Source: a virus. Taken from it: a stretch of 21,335 bases of DNA. The stretch spans positions 1 to 21,335 of IMG/VR virus record IMGVR_UViG_3300036944_000046. One strand, written 5' to 3'. Made by a program: the position numbers and the translations under genes. A model generated the notes under the pieces. That model did no database searches and had not been told where the DNA came from. It was given only the letters and a program-made list of their open reading frames with translations. Position 1 is the stretch's first letter, and each line of letters opens with the position of its first letter. This document shows, piece by piece, positions 1 to 6,051 of this stretch.

Positions 1-2
1 AA

Positions 3-716
3 GTAATTGAGCCGTATATCGATCAGTCCTATGCCGAACTCGCAGTCTATGTGAATGCGTTTGAACAAAAGATGCGGATGAAGCGTGAAGCGATTGCTAA
101 CAAAGGCATCTGGACTGGCAAGAAGCACTACATGCTGAATGTTTACAACAACGAAGGCGTCCAGTATAACGAGCCACAGTTGAAGATGGTTGGCATTGAA
201 GCAGTCAAATCATCCACACCAGCAGCCTGCCGCGACAACATCAAAGATGCTATCAAGATCATCATGAACAAATCTGAACCAGAGTTGGTCAAGTTTGTTC
301 AAGATTTTCGCGGTGAGTTCCGCAAGATGCGGTTCGACCAAGTGGCATCACCACGTGGTCTGAATGGTATGAATAAATACAAAAACAGCACCACCGGCTG
401 GGAGAAGGGTACGCCTATTCATGTTCGCGGCGCGCTTGTCTATAATCAGATGATTGACAGACATTCCCTACAGAAGAAGTTAGAGAAAATTCGTGACGGC
501 GATAAGATCAAGTTCTGCTACCTGTTGACGCCCAATCCGTCGCGCGAAAATGTAATAAGCATTCCAGATACTTTACCAGAAGAGTTCTTCCTTGAAGACT
601 ACATCGATTATGAACTCCAATTTGAGAAAGTATTTGCTGGTCCCCTTCGGTCTATTACCGATGTGATCGGTTGGAATCTTGAAGAAAAAAGTACACTAGA
701 AGGATTCTTTGGATGA
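3..716 (+). CDS. 43: DNA polymerase, T4 gp43-like family B, C-terminal part (5' end outside window)
   Basis: Replicative DNA polymerase of the phage replisome. The frame is open from base 3 with no in-frame start needed (GTG at 51 is internal), so this is the last 237 residues of a roughly 850-900 residue enzyme. The segment KKHYMLNVYNNEGVQYNEP, followed by LKMVGIEAVKSSTP, matches the thumb region of T4 gp43 (established family knowledge), and HVRGALVYNQ matches the downstream HIRGVLTY block. The protein ends STLEGFFG, the place and style of the T4/RB69 gp43 C-terminal peptide that docks on the sliding clamp. The stop TGA (714-716) overlaps the ATG of the next gene. The codons for TLEGFF are part of a 17-bp repeat found again at 1222-1238. 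The polymerase and exonuclease active sites lie outside the window. Confidence 0.95.
   Translation, partial: VIEPYIDQSYAELAVYVNAFEQKMRMKREAIANKGIWTGKKHYMLNVYNNEGVQYNEPQLKMVGIEAVKSSTPAACRDNIKDAIKIIMNKSEPELVKFVQDFRGEFRKMRFDQVASPRGLNGMNKYKNSTTGWEKGTPIHVRGALVYNQMIDRHSLQKKLEKIRDGDKIKFCYLLTPNPSRENVISIPDTLPEEFFLEDYIDYELQFEKVFAGPLRSITDVIGWNLEEKSTLEGFFG
694..710 (+). repeat. 17-bp direct repeat, copy 1 (cassette left edge)
   Basis: The sequence cactagaaggattcttt is identical at 694-710 and 1222-1238, 528 bp apart. Here it encodes the polymerase C-terminal residues (T)LEGFF and also carries the AGAAGGA ribosome binding site of the gene starting at 713. Confidence 0.95.
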
Positions 717-1213
717 TTGTTTCTAAAATGAAACTATACAATATGGAGATATGTGACTCTCTTAAAGAGATAATTTTTATATTAAACAGTGATTTTGAAA
801 AGCAGCATATACCTAAGATTAGCGAAGAGTTTAATAAGAAGGGTCGGTCTTTGATATCTCCGAAATCTTTAAATGCTGGATATTCTGAATCATTTAATAA
901 AATGGGGTTTGTTAAATACCGTCCTTTCAAAGACAGTTCATGTGAGATAGACTTTTTTAAAGATGGTGTAGGAATAGAAATTCAATTCGGTAAGTATTCG
1001 TATATAATATATGATATCTATGCGAAACTAAGACCGTGTTTCTTTAATGATACACTCAAGTATGGCATTGAAGTTGTTCCTACTAAAGCAATGTGTGATA
1101 AAATGTCTAACGGCGTCGGCAACTTTGAGACAGAAGTTAAGAAATTAGATAGATGCTCTATCGACTTTCCTTTGGCTATTCTCGGTATTGAAACGACAAA
1201 TGAAACAGTATAA
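713..1213 (+). CDS. BglII/BstYI-family type II restriction-endonuclease-like nuclease (PD-(D/E)XK)
   Basis: Predicted dsDNA endonuclease of 166 residues. The core CEIDFFKDGVGIEIQFGKYS has D80, E89 and Q91. This is the same D-x8-E-x-Q spacing as the BglII catalytic residues D84, E93 and Q95. The following GIEVVPTK, MSNGVG and FPLAILGIE blocks also fit the BglII/BstYI family as I remember it. BglII itself is longer (about 220 residues), so this is a compact member. The ATG at 713 overlaps the polymerase stop and has AGAAGGA 8 bases upstream; Met6 (728) is an alternative start. The gene is visibly more AT-rich than its neighbours, no methyltransferase lies beside it, and it is bracketed by exact direct repeats, all suggesting recent acquisition. 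The nearest methyltransferase gene is at 16537. Cleavage specificity is not shown by the protein sequence alone. Confidence 0.78.
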   Translation: MIVSKMKLYNMEICDSLKEIIFILNSDFEKQHIPKISEEFNKKGRSLISPKSLNAGYSESFNKMGFVKYRPFKDSSCEIDFFKDGVGIEIQFGKYSYIIYDIYAKLRPCFFNDTLKYGIEVVPTKAMCDKMSNGVGNFETEVKKLDRCSIDFPLAILGIETTNETV

Positions 1214-1221
1214 GTTAACCT

Positions 1222-1238
1222 CACTAGAAGGATTCTTT
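1222..1238 (+). repeat. 17-bp direct repeat, copy 2 (cassette right edge)
   Basis: Identical to 694-710. It is noncoding here and provides AGAAGGA (1226-1232), 8 bases before the ATG at 1241, the same spacing as for the gene at 713. Confidence 0.95.
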
Positions 1239-1240
1239 TC

Positions 1241-1510
1241 ATGACAGACTTTGAGATAAACGACTTCGGCTTTAGTGCAGTATCAGAAGAAGAATTGGAA
1301 TCGGTACAAAATGTCGAAACCATTCTTACTGAATATGACGCGAAACTTAATGCTTTACAGGATCGATTAGATGGTGTATACTCAGCTATAAAGCCTCTGC
1401 TAAAACACTTGAAAGATAGCCCAAATAAAGACTATATCTATTGGCCTAATCGCCTTGAGAAGATATCTGAATTTGAAGAAAAATTACTCGAACTCTATAA
1501 AGGGAAATAA
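1241..1510 (+). CDS. Small conserved T4-like protein upstream of uvsX, function unknown
   Basis: An 89-residue acidic protein. It opens MTDFEINDFGFSAVSEEELESV. A helical, probably coiled-coil stretch follows (roughly residues 20-55), and it ends with a conserved-looking KDYIYWPNRLEKISEFEEKL block. I recall similar short proteins with a YIYWPNR motif between gene 43 and uvsX in T4-like phages of environmental bacteria, but no function is known to me. Start ATG 1241 has AGAAGGA at 8 bases, inside the direct repeat. Its coding sequence ends one base before the uvsX ATG at 1512, so the two are probably translated together. Before insertion of the nuclease cassette its ATG probably overlapped the polymerase stop. 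Confidence 0.85.
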   Translation: MTDFEINDFGFSAVSEEELESVQNVETILTEYDAKLNALQDRLDGVYSAIKPLLKHLKDSPNKDYIYWPNRLEKISEFEEKLLELYKGK

Positions 1511-1511
1511 T

Positions 1512-2594
1512 ATGTCATTAATGGACAAAATGATAAAAAACAGTACAATCAAGCTAACGTCTGCTATTGGAGACTCGAAGGTCTTCGGTAAGAAAGAGAT
1601 GGCACAAACGCCTGTGCCGATGATTAACGTTGCTCTTTCTGGTCGCGTAGACGGCGGACTTGTTCCTGGTTTGTTGATGCTTGCTGGACCATCGAAACAC
1701 TTCAAGTCTGCATTTGCCTTGCTGATGGTTGCAGCTTATCAGAAAAAGTATCCAGAAGCCGTGGTCCTGTTTTATGACTCCGAGTTTGGTACACCTCAAG
1801 CGTATTTCGAATCATTCGGCATCAATATGGAACAAGTGATTCATACGCCGATTACCGATGTTGAACAATTGAAGTTTGATATTATGAAGCAACTTGATGG
1901 TATTGAGAAAAAAGACCGCGTGGTTATCGTTATCGATTCGATTGGTAACTTGGCTTCAAAGAAAGAAGTCGAAGACGCAATGAATGAGAAATCTGTAGCC
2001 GATATGAGCCGCGCAAAGCAGATGAAATCATTGTTCCGTATGGTGACACCTCACCTGAACCTCAAAGATATCCCATTAATCGCAGTCAATCACACATACA
2101 AAGAGATTGGTCTGTATCCGAAAGATATCGTGTCAGGAGGGACTGGTGCTTACTATTCAGCGGATGCTATCTGGATCATCGGTCGTCAACAAGAGAAAGA
2201 TGGTAACGAGATTGCTGGCTATAACTTCGTCATCAATATTGAGAAGTCGCGCCACGTCCGCGAGAAGTCGAAAATCCCGATTATGGTGACATTCGAAGGC
2301 GGCATTATGAAGTGGTCTGGTCTACTTGAAGTCGCAGAAAAAGGCAAGTTCATTCTTAAACCAAAAGTTGGATGGTATCAGCCAATTGATCCTGAAACTG
2401 GTGAAATTCTTTCTGAAAAACTATTGCGCGCCAAGGATATCGTGAATAACGGCGAGTTTTGGAAGATGATGTTTGAAAAAACAGCGCTTGCAAATTACAT
2501 CAAAATGCAGTATACTATGGGTACAAAGTCTTTGATGAATGAGGACGATCAGGTACAAGAATATAGCGATGATGAGGAAGATGAAGACGAATGA
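1512..2594 (+). CDS. uvsX: UvsX, RecA-like recombinase
   Basis: Strand-exchange protein for recombination-dependent replication and repair. The 360 residues contain Walker A GPSKHFKS at 59-66 (T4 UvsX has the same GPSKxFKS form), Walker B VVIVID at 137-142, and the L1/L2-region sequence NHTYKEIGLYPKDIVSGGTG. The C-terminus is strongly acidic (YSDDEEDEDE), as in RecA/UvsX proteins, where it tunes DNA binding. The start is ATG 1512 with upstream AGGGAAAT; the frame is open 57 bases further upstream, but that extension runs back into the previous gene and lacks similarity. The last four bases overlap the helicase start (ATGA, 2591-2594), so translation is likely coupled. Its partner genes uvsY and 32 are not in this window. 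Confidence 0.97.
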   Translation: MSLMDKMIKNSTIKLTSAIGDSKVFGKKEMAQTPVPMINVALSGRVDGGLVPGLLMLAGPSKHFKSAFALLMVAAYQKKYPEAVVLFYDSEFGTPQAYFESFGINMEQVIHTPITDVEQLKFDIMKQLDGIEKKDRVVIVIDSIGNLASKKEVEDAMNEKSVADMSRAKQMKSLFRMVTPHLNLKDIPLIAVNHTYKEIGLYPKDIVSGGTGAYYSADAIWIIGRQQEKDGNEIAGYNFVINIEKSRHVREKSKIPIMVTFEGGIMKWSGLLEVAEKGKFILKPKVGWYQPIDPETGEILSEKLLRAKDIVNNGEFWKMMFEKTALANYIKMQYTMGTKSLMNEDDQVQEYSDDEEDEDE

Positions 2595-4000
2595 TTGAGA
2601 AAACAATTTTATCTGGATTAATTTACAACGAAACATATATTCGCAAGGTCATACCATTTCTAAAGGATGAATATTTTGATAATCTGGATGAAAAACTTAT
2701 CTTTCAGAATATCAAGACGTACATTGACAAATACAACGGGCTTCCCACAAAGGAAGCCCTGCGTATTGCAGTAGAAGAAAATGAGAAACTAAATGAAGAC
2801 CGTTACAAGAGTGTCAATGTTGTCATTGATAATCTTGACTATGATTCGAATACCGATATCGGATGGATTGTCGAAAAAACTGAAAAGTTTTGCCAAGACA
2901 AAGCACTGTATAACGCGGTGCGTGAATCTATTCTTGTCCTTGATAGCAAGAACTCCGAACTCGAACGCGGTTCTATTCCAGAACTTTTGACGAAGGCTTT
3001 GGGTGTCTCGTTTGACAGCAACATCGGTCACGACTTCATTGAAGATGCCGAAGAACGATTCGACTTCTATCATATGAAAGAAGAAAAGATTAAGTTTGAC
3101 CTTGAAATGTTCAACAAGATCACAAAGGGTGGGCTGTCTAAGAAATCTTTGAGCATTTGTCTTGCTGGTACTGGTGTTGGTAAATCTCTATTCATGTGCC
3201 ATTGCGCAGCGGCAAACATGATGTTTGGTTTGAATGTGCTGTATATCACAATGGAAATGGCAGAAGAACGTATTGCCGAACGCATTGACGCAAACTTGCT
3301 GGACTTCACTCTTGACGAATTACGCGACATTCCAAGAGAAGCATACCAGAAGCGTCTTGCAAGAGTGAAATCGAAAACGAATGGTAAGTTGATTGTGAAA
3401 GAATATCCAACAGCGTCTGCTGGTTCTGGGCATTTTAGACACCTATTGAATGAACTTCGTCTAAAGAAGAACTTTAGTCCAGATGTGATCTATATCGATT
3501 ACCTCAACATCTGTATGAGTTCACGCCTCAAAGTCAGTGCAAACGTAAACTCCTACACTTACATCAAGGCTATCGCAGAAGAACTTCGTGGTCTTGCTGT
3601 AGAGTTTAACGTGCCGATCATGTCTGCAACACAAACCACTCGCTCTGGTTTTGGTAACTCTGATGTTGGTCTTGAAGATACTTCCGAATCGTTTGGTCTA
3701 CCTGCGACTGCTGACTTTATGTTTGCGCTTATCTCAAGCGAAGAACTCGAACAACTTGGTCAAATCATGGTGAAGCAGTTGAAGAACCGCTGGGGTTCGA
3801 TTGACCACTACAAGCGTTTCACTGTAGGCATTGACCGATCAAAGATGAAACTGTTTGACGCAGAAGACTCCGCGCAAGATGGTATTATGGATGATCGACC
3901 TGTTATGGGCAATACCGAATTTGGTGGCAGACAGGAAGAAGAAGAAGCAACAGTGTTTAGACCACGTGGTCGTAAACCAAACTTTGATGGATTGAATTGA
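2591..4000 (+). CDS. 41: Replicative DNA helicase, T4 gp41-like (DnaB family)
   Basis: Hexameric 5'-3' helicase that unwinds the fork and works with the primase (here at 15503). It is 469 residues. An N-terminal helical domain (about 1-110) starts MIEKTILSGLIYNETY, typical of gp41. The RecA-like ATPase domain has Walker A AGTGVGKS at 192-199, then TMEMAEERIAERIDA (DnaB motif), DVIYIDYLNIC as Walker B near 296-306, and the SATQTTRSG motif. The C-terminal tail is acidic then basic (QEEEEATVFRPRGRKP). ATG overlaps the uvsX stop. A perfect 8-bp GC-rich inverted repeat lies inside the coding sequence at 2738-2759. Confidence 0.96.
   Translation: MIEKTILSGLIYNETYIRKVIPFLKDEYFDNLDEKLIFQNIKTYIDKYNGLPTKEALRIAVEENEKLNEDRYKSVNVVIDNLDYDSNTDIGWIVEKTEKFCQDKALYNAVRESILVLDSKNSELERGSIPELLTKALGVSFDSNIGHDFIEDAEERFDFYHMKEEKIKFDLEMFNKITKGGLSKKSLSICLAGTGVGKSLFMCHCAAANMMFGLNVLYITMEMAEERIAERIDANLLDFTLDELRDIPREAYQKRLARVKSKTNGKLIVKEYPTASAGSGHFRHLLNELRLKKNFSPDVIYIDYLNICMSSRLKVSANVNSYTYIKAIAEELRGLAVEFNVPIMSATQTTRSGFGNSDVGLEDTSESFGLPATADFMFALISSEELEQLGQIMVKQLKNRWGSIDHYKRFTVGIDRSKMKLFDAEDSAQDGIMDDRPVMGNTEFGGRQEEEEATVFRPRGRKPNFDGLN
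2738..2759 (+). repeat. Inverted repeat inside the helicase gene
   Basis: GGGCTTCC (2738-2745), a 6-base loop cacaaa, then GGAAGCCC (2752-2759): a perfect 8-bp stem near codon 50-56. No U-run follows, so it is not a classical terminator. It may be an RNA hairpin or simply coding coincidence (G-L-P-T-K-E-A-L). Confidence 0.6.
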
Positions 4001-4200
4001 TGGCTTACATTTCAAGAAACAACCAGTTGATAGAGAACACAACTGGGCAAGTCGTATACAAATCTGAGGTTCAAGATGAATTGAGGTCGATGTGCAGAAC
4101 GCTAAATCTTGGCGGAGGGTTCAATGGATTTACACCATCGTTCTTCTGTTATGAGTATTCCATAACAAAAAAGTCGCCAGATAAACTGACGACCTTTTAA
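4000..4200 (+). CDS. Small ORF after helicase, function unknown
   Basis: 66 residues, starting MAYISRNNQLIENTTGQVVYK with ATG 4000-4002 overlapping the helicase TGA by one base. The C-terminus (ITKKSPDKLTTF) is encoded by a hairpin that looks like a terminator, so the tail may carry little functional constraint. I do not recognise the protein. The overlap and same-strand position support expression as the last gene of the polymerase-helicase operon. Confidence 0.55.
   Translation: MAYISRNNQLIENTTGQVVYKSEVQDELRSMCRTLNLGGGFNGFTPSFFCYEYSITKKSPDKLTTF
4169..4198 (+). terminator. Probable Rho-independent terminator of the replication operon
   Basis: AAAAGTCG / CGAC(C)TTTT stem with an inner CAG-ATAAA-CTG hairpin: 4-bp GTCG/CGAC, one mismatch, 3-bp CAG/CTG, then cTTTT. 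It overlaps the stop codon of the small ORF. Moderate strength. Confidence 0.5.
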
Positions 4201-4210
4201 TGGTAGAGAT

Positions 4211-4330
4211 GTGTGGTCAGGCGGAACCCCACCGGCATTCTTGATGCGACCCTGACTTTTCCTTGTGTGAACTCAAAACTCACTCTTGCCTCTTACGTTG
4301 CGACCGTATTTACACGCACCCACACGACTA
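4211..4330 (+). ncRNA. Structured noncoding stretch, possible RNA element
   Basis: A gap of 223 bases (4201-4423) has no convincing gene. Within it GTCAGG (4216-4221) pairs with CCTGAC (4251-4256). Inside are two further small hairpins, CGG/CCG (4222-4224 with 4232-4234) and GCAT-tcttg-ATGC (4235-4247), and TTTT follows at 4257. GTGTGG (4211-4216) can also pair with CCACAC (4320-4325), though not together with the first stem at base 4216. It is more GC-rich than the surroundings. No tRNA cloverleaf could be built. It could be a small RNA, a processed leader or a second terminator. Confidence 0.35.
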
Positions 4331-4354
4331 TTTAGTATTTTTGTAATTTCACTC

Positions 4355-4383
4355 TTGACAAATATTTCAAAATATGATATATT
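4355..4383 (+). promoter_or_regulatory. Sigma70-type (early) promoter
   Basis: TTGACA (4355-4360), 17-base spacer, TATATT (4378-4383). It is placed about 40 bases before the gene at 4424 and downstream of the helicase operon terminator. Confidence 0.75.
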
Positions 4384-4423
4384 TGCATCTAAATACACTT
4401 ATAACAATGGGAGGGAATATACT

Positions 4424-4591
4424 ATGCAGAAGTCGCACAATCTAAAAGATTTGATCCTAGAAGCAATCACTGAGGCACGTATCATGGAATGCGCCCGTGA
4501 TGTGTATGATGAAAACAATGTGTTGCTGACTGCGATGCGTCTGTCTGGTGCACCATACTCTTTCATCCAAGAAGTCGCAAACAGACATTAA
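4424..4591 (+). CDS. Small protein, function unknown
   Basis: 55 residues, starting MQKSHNLKDLILEAITEAR and ending SFIQEVANRH. The ATG at 4424 follows a GGGAGGG ribosome binding site (4410-4416) and lies just downstream of a sigma70-like promoter. Upstream in-frame codons back to 4286 run through promoter sequence and are not coding. It is predicted all-helical. The LILEAITEA segment resembles a phage prohead protease cleavage signature (hydrophobic-x-E before A), but its likely early expression makes a capsid role doubtful. I do not recognise it. Confidence 0.6.
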   Translation: MQKSHNLKDLILEAITEARIMECARDVYDENNVLLTAMRLSGAPYSFIQEVANRH

Positions 4592-4611
4592 TTTAATATA
4601 AGGAACAAAAA

Positions 4612-5457
4612 ATGCTTCTATGGCCAGATGGCAACATAAATTCAGAATATTCGAAAAAACTTATTGACGCCAAAACAACAAATGATCATAACTTTTGGAA
4701 CGTGTTACGAGAAGTTATTGCGTATGATTTTAAAACAAACAATTTAGATAGATGCAAAGTTTGGGCGTCAACTTCTTTGGTGCCTCTCCTTTCGTCTAAT
4801 AACAAGTTCGCAGAAATTTATCACGCTTGCTTAAATACTTTAACTACCGAACATGCAGAATTGTATCATAACGCTATGAGTGAGCCTATGGTAGGATGCA
4901 CTCTAGAAGATTTCAATATTTCATTCAGAATGTTTTCTGATAGAAATTATTCCATGAATCGTATGCAGTTATTGTATCATCTTTTGATTTCTGGATGGAA
5001 TGTTAGTAACTTGAATAGCATCAACTCTATTGTAGAAATAGGCGCTGGAATGGGGGAACTCACTGATGTTGCATACAAGTTAGGCTTCAATGGCAAATAT
5101 AGTATTTTTGATTTTCCAGAATTACTCAATTTGCAGCGACATATTCATCGTGGCGTAGGACTCAATGATGTGGAATATTTGTCTGAGTTTGAAGATTTTC
5201 CTGTTGCTGACTTGGGTATCGCGACATTCTCTTTCACTGAAATGCCAATCGAACAGAGAGAGCGGATCATCAACACTATGGCAAAAACTAAAAATTGGAT
5301 CATAGCGTATTCCAACTTTATCTTTGGACTAGACAATGATGCTTACATCAAAAACGTTTTTGTTGAAAAATTTCAAAACCACGATATCTCGTTTATAGAT
5401 ATTCCCTTCATGCCGTGGGATGGTGGCTCAAAATATTTAGTGATAAAGAGCAAATAA
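4612..5457 (+). CDS. SAM-dependent methyltransferase, sugar O-methyltransferase-like
   Basis: 281 residues. The Rossmann-fold SAM-binding motif I is VEIGAGMGEL at 141-150. Following strands read KYSIFDFPELLNLQRH (motif II-like acidic residue after a strand) and DLGIATFSFTEMP (motif IV-like), and the protein ends GGSKYLVIKSK. The overall pattern, including FRMFSDRNYSMNRMQLLYHL before motif I, resembles putative sugar O-methyltransferases found in surface-polysaccharide and phage contexts. The substrate cannot be read from sequence. It is AT-rich and uses codons unlike the core genes, suggesting acquisition from a bacterial glycan cluster. RBS AAGGA lies 8 bases before the ATG. It could modify host surface glycans (blocking superinfection) or virion or DNA sugars. 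Confidence 0.7.
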   Translation: MLLWPDGNINSEYSKKLIDAKTTNDHNFWNVLREVIAYDFKTNNLDRCKVWASTSLVPLLSSNNKFAEIYHACLNTLTTEHAELYHNAMSEPMVGCTLEDFNISFRMFSDRNYSMNRMQLLYHLLISGWNVSNLNSINSIVEIGAGMGELTDVAYKLGFNGKYSIFDFPELLNLQRHIHRGVGLNDVEYLSEFEDFPVADLGIATFSFTEMPIEQRERIINTMAKTKNWIIAYSNFIFGLDNDAYIKNVFVEKFQNHDISFIDIPFMPWDGGSKYLVIKSK

Positions 5458-5460
5458 CAC

Positions 5461-5489
5461 TTGACAATGCCAAACGAATCGTGTAGTCT
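5461..5489 (+). promoter_or_regulatory. Sigma70-like promoter, weaker -10
   Basis: TTGACA (5461-5466), 17-base spacer, TAGTCT (5484-5489). The context aCTTGACAa closely resembles the element at 4355. It precedes the gene at 5519 by about 30 bases. Confidence 0.5.
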
Positions 5490-5518
5490 TTAACTGAATG
5501 ACAGAACGGAGAAAACAC

Positions 5519-5956
5519 ATGAACATCGACCGCAGTGAAATTTCTGACTTGTATAAAGATGCATACGGCACTCGCCCTACTGCTGGCACCATGGCGCATG
5601 TCAATGCTATGTCAGACGCGGAATACGAAGGGTTTGCCGCAAGTCTCATGGAAGAACTCAGTGCGAGTATAGACCGCGAAGACCTTGCAGAAAAAGAAGG
5701 CGTGGAAATTATAAATCAGCGTCTTCTGGGCATGATGGCAGATTACAATATCAGTCTGTCAAAAGCCATTGAATGGGACTTCGAATCGTTTGGCTCTTCT
5801 GTCAATGATCTATACGAAGAGGGTGGCGATGGGTATGTACAATATCAATTTGAGTTTTATCTTTGGCAAAACGGCATTCACAAATTCGATAACGTAAAGC
5901 ACTACACGGACATCTTTATGGGCAGAAAAGACGATCTGATCCTTGTCAAGAAATGA
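5519..5956 (+). CDS. Hypothetical phage protein, function unknown
   Basis: 145 residues, acidic, predicted mostly helical; starts MNIDRSEISDLYKDAYGTRP and ends MGRKDDLILVKK. I chose ATG 5519 because GGAG (5508-5511) is correctly spaced; the in-frame ATG at 5498 would place this site inside the coding region. The MNxxExxDLYKDAYGTRP type of opening looks familiar from phage hypotheticals, but I know no function. It sits alone between a sigma70-like promoter and a strong terminator, so it is probably a single-gene early unit. Confidence 0.75.
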   Translation: MNIDRSEISDLYKDAYGTRPTAGTMAHVNAMSDAEYEGFAASLMEELSASIDREDLAEKEGVEIINQRLLGMMADYNISLSKAIEWDFESFGSSVNDLYEEGGDGYVQYQFEFYLWQNGIHKFDNVKHYTDIFMGRKDDLILVKK

Positions 5957-5977
5957 AAACGCCTTCGGGCGTTTTTT
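5956..5977 (+). terminator. Rho-independent terminator
   Basis: AAAACGCC-TTCG-GGCGTTTT followed by TT: an 8-bp stem with a stable UUCG tetraloop and U-run, immediately after the stop of the gene at 5519. It separates the early-type block from the late block. Confidence 0.92.
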
Positions 5978-5982
5978 CTGTT

Positions 5983-5990
5983 TATAAATA
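5983..5990 (+). promoter_or_regulatory. T4-type late promoter
   Basis: Exact TATAAATA, the T4 late promoter -10 consensus read by the gp55 sigma factor, directly after a terminator and 62 bases before the virion gene at 6052. Confidence 0.8.
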
Positions 5991-6051
5991 ACATAGATGG
6001 AGTTATTCTCGCAAATGAATTAGAATAAACATGTAAAAGGCGGCAGAAATA

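Larger units (their letters stand above)
694..1238 (+). mobile_element. Putative nuclease cassette bounded by 17-bp direct repeats
   Basis: The BglII-like gene lies between two exact 17-bp repeats. Deleting one repeat plus the insert (528 bp) fuses polymerase ...TLEGFF to TCA TGA. This gives ...TLEGFFS stop, with the stop overlapping the ATG at 1241, a normal T4-like junction. The insert therefore looks like a late addition that kept the end of the polymerase and supplied both flanking genes with the same ribosome binding site. No transposase, terminal inverted repeats or integrase is present. Calling it mobile is inference. Confidence 0.6.

Noticed and set aside
1455-1511. Longer N-terminus for UvsX
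   Set aside because: This stretch is the 3' end of the preceding gene in another frame; the ATG at 1512 fits the family start and has its own ribosome site.
4150-4275. Minus-strand frame reading GGVPPDHTSLPLKGRQF, reminiscent of the ubiquitin GIPPDQQRLIFAGKQL segment
   Set aside because: The match spans about 20 residues, does not extend, has a stop just upstream, no start, and coincides with a base-paired noncoding element; best treated as chance.
4201-4330. Possible tRNA gene in the structured gap
   Set aside because: No acceptor, anticodon and T-arm set with correct spacing could be drawn, and no TTC-type T-loop is present.
4286-4423. Longer N-terminus for the 55-residue protein
   Set aside because: The extension contains a good sigma70 promoter and would be untranslated; GGGAGGG stands before ATG 4424.
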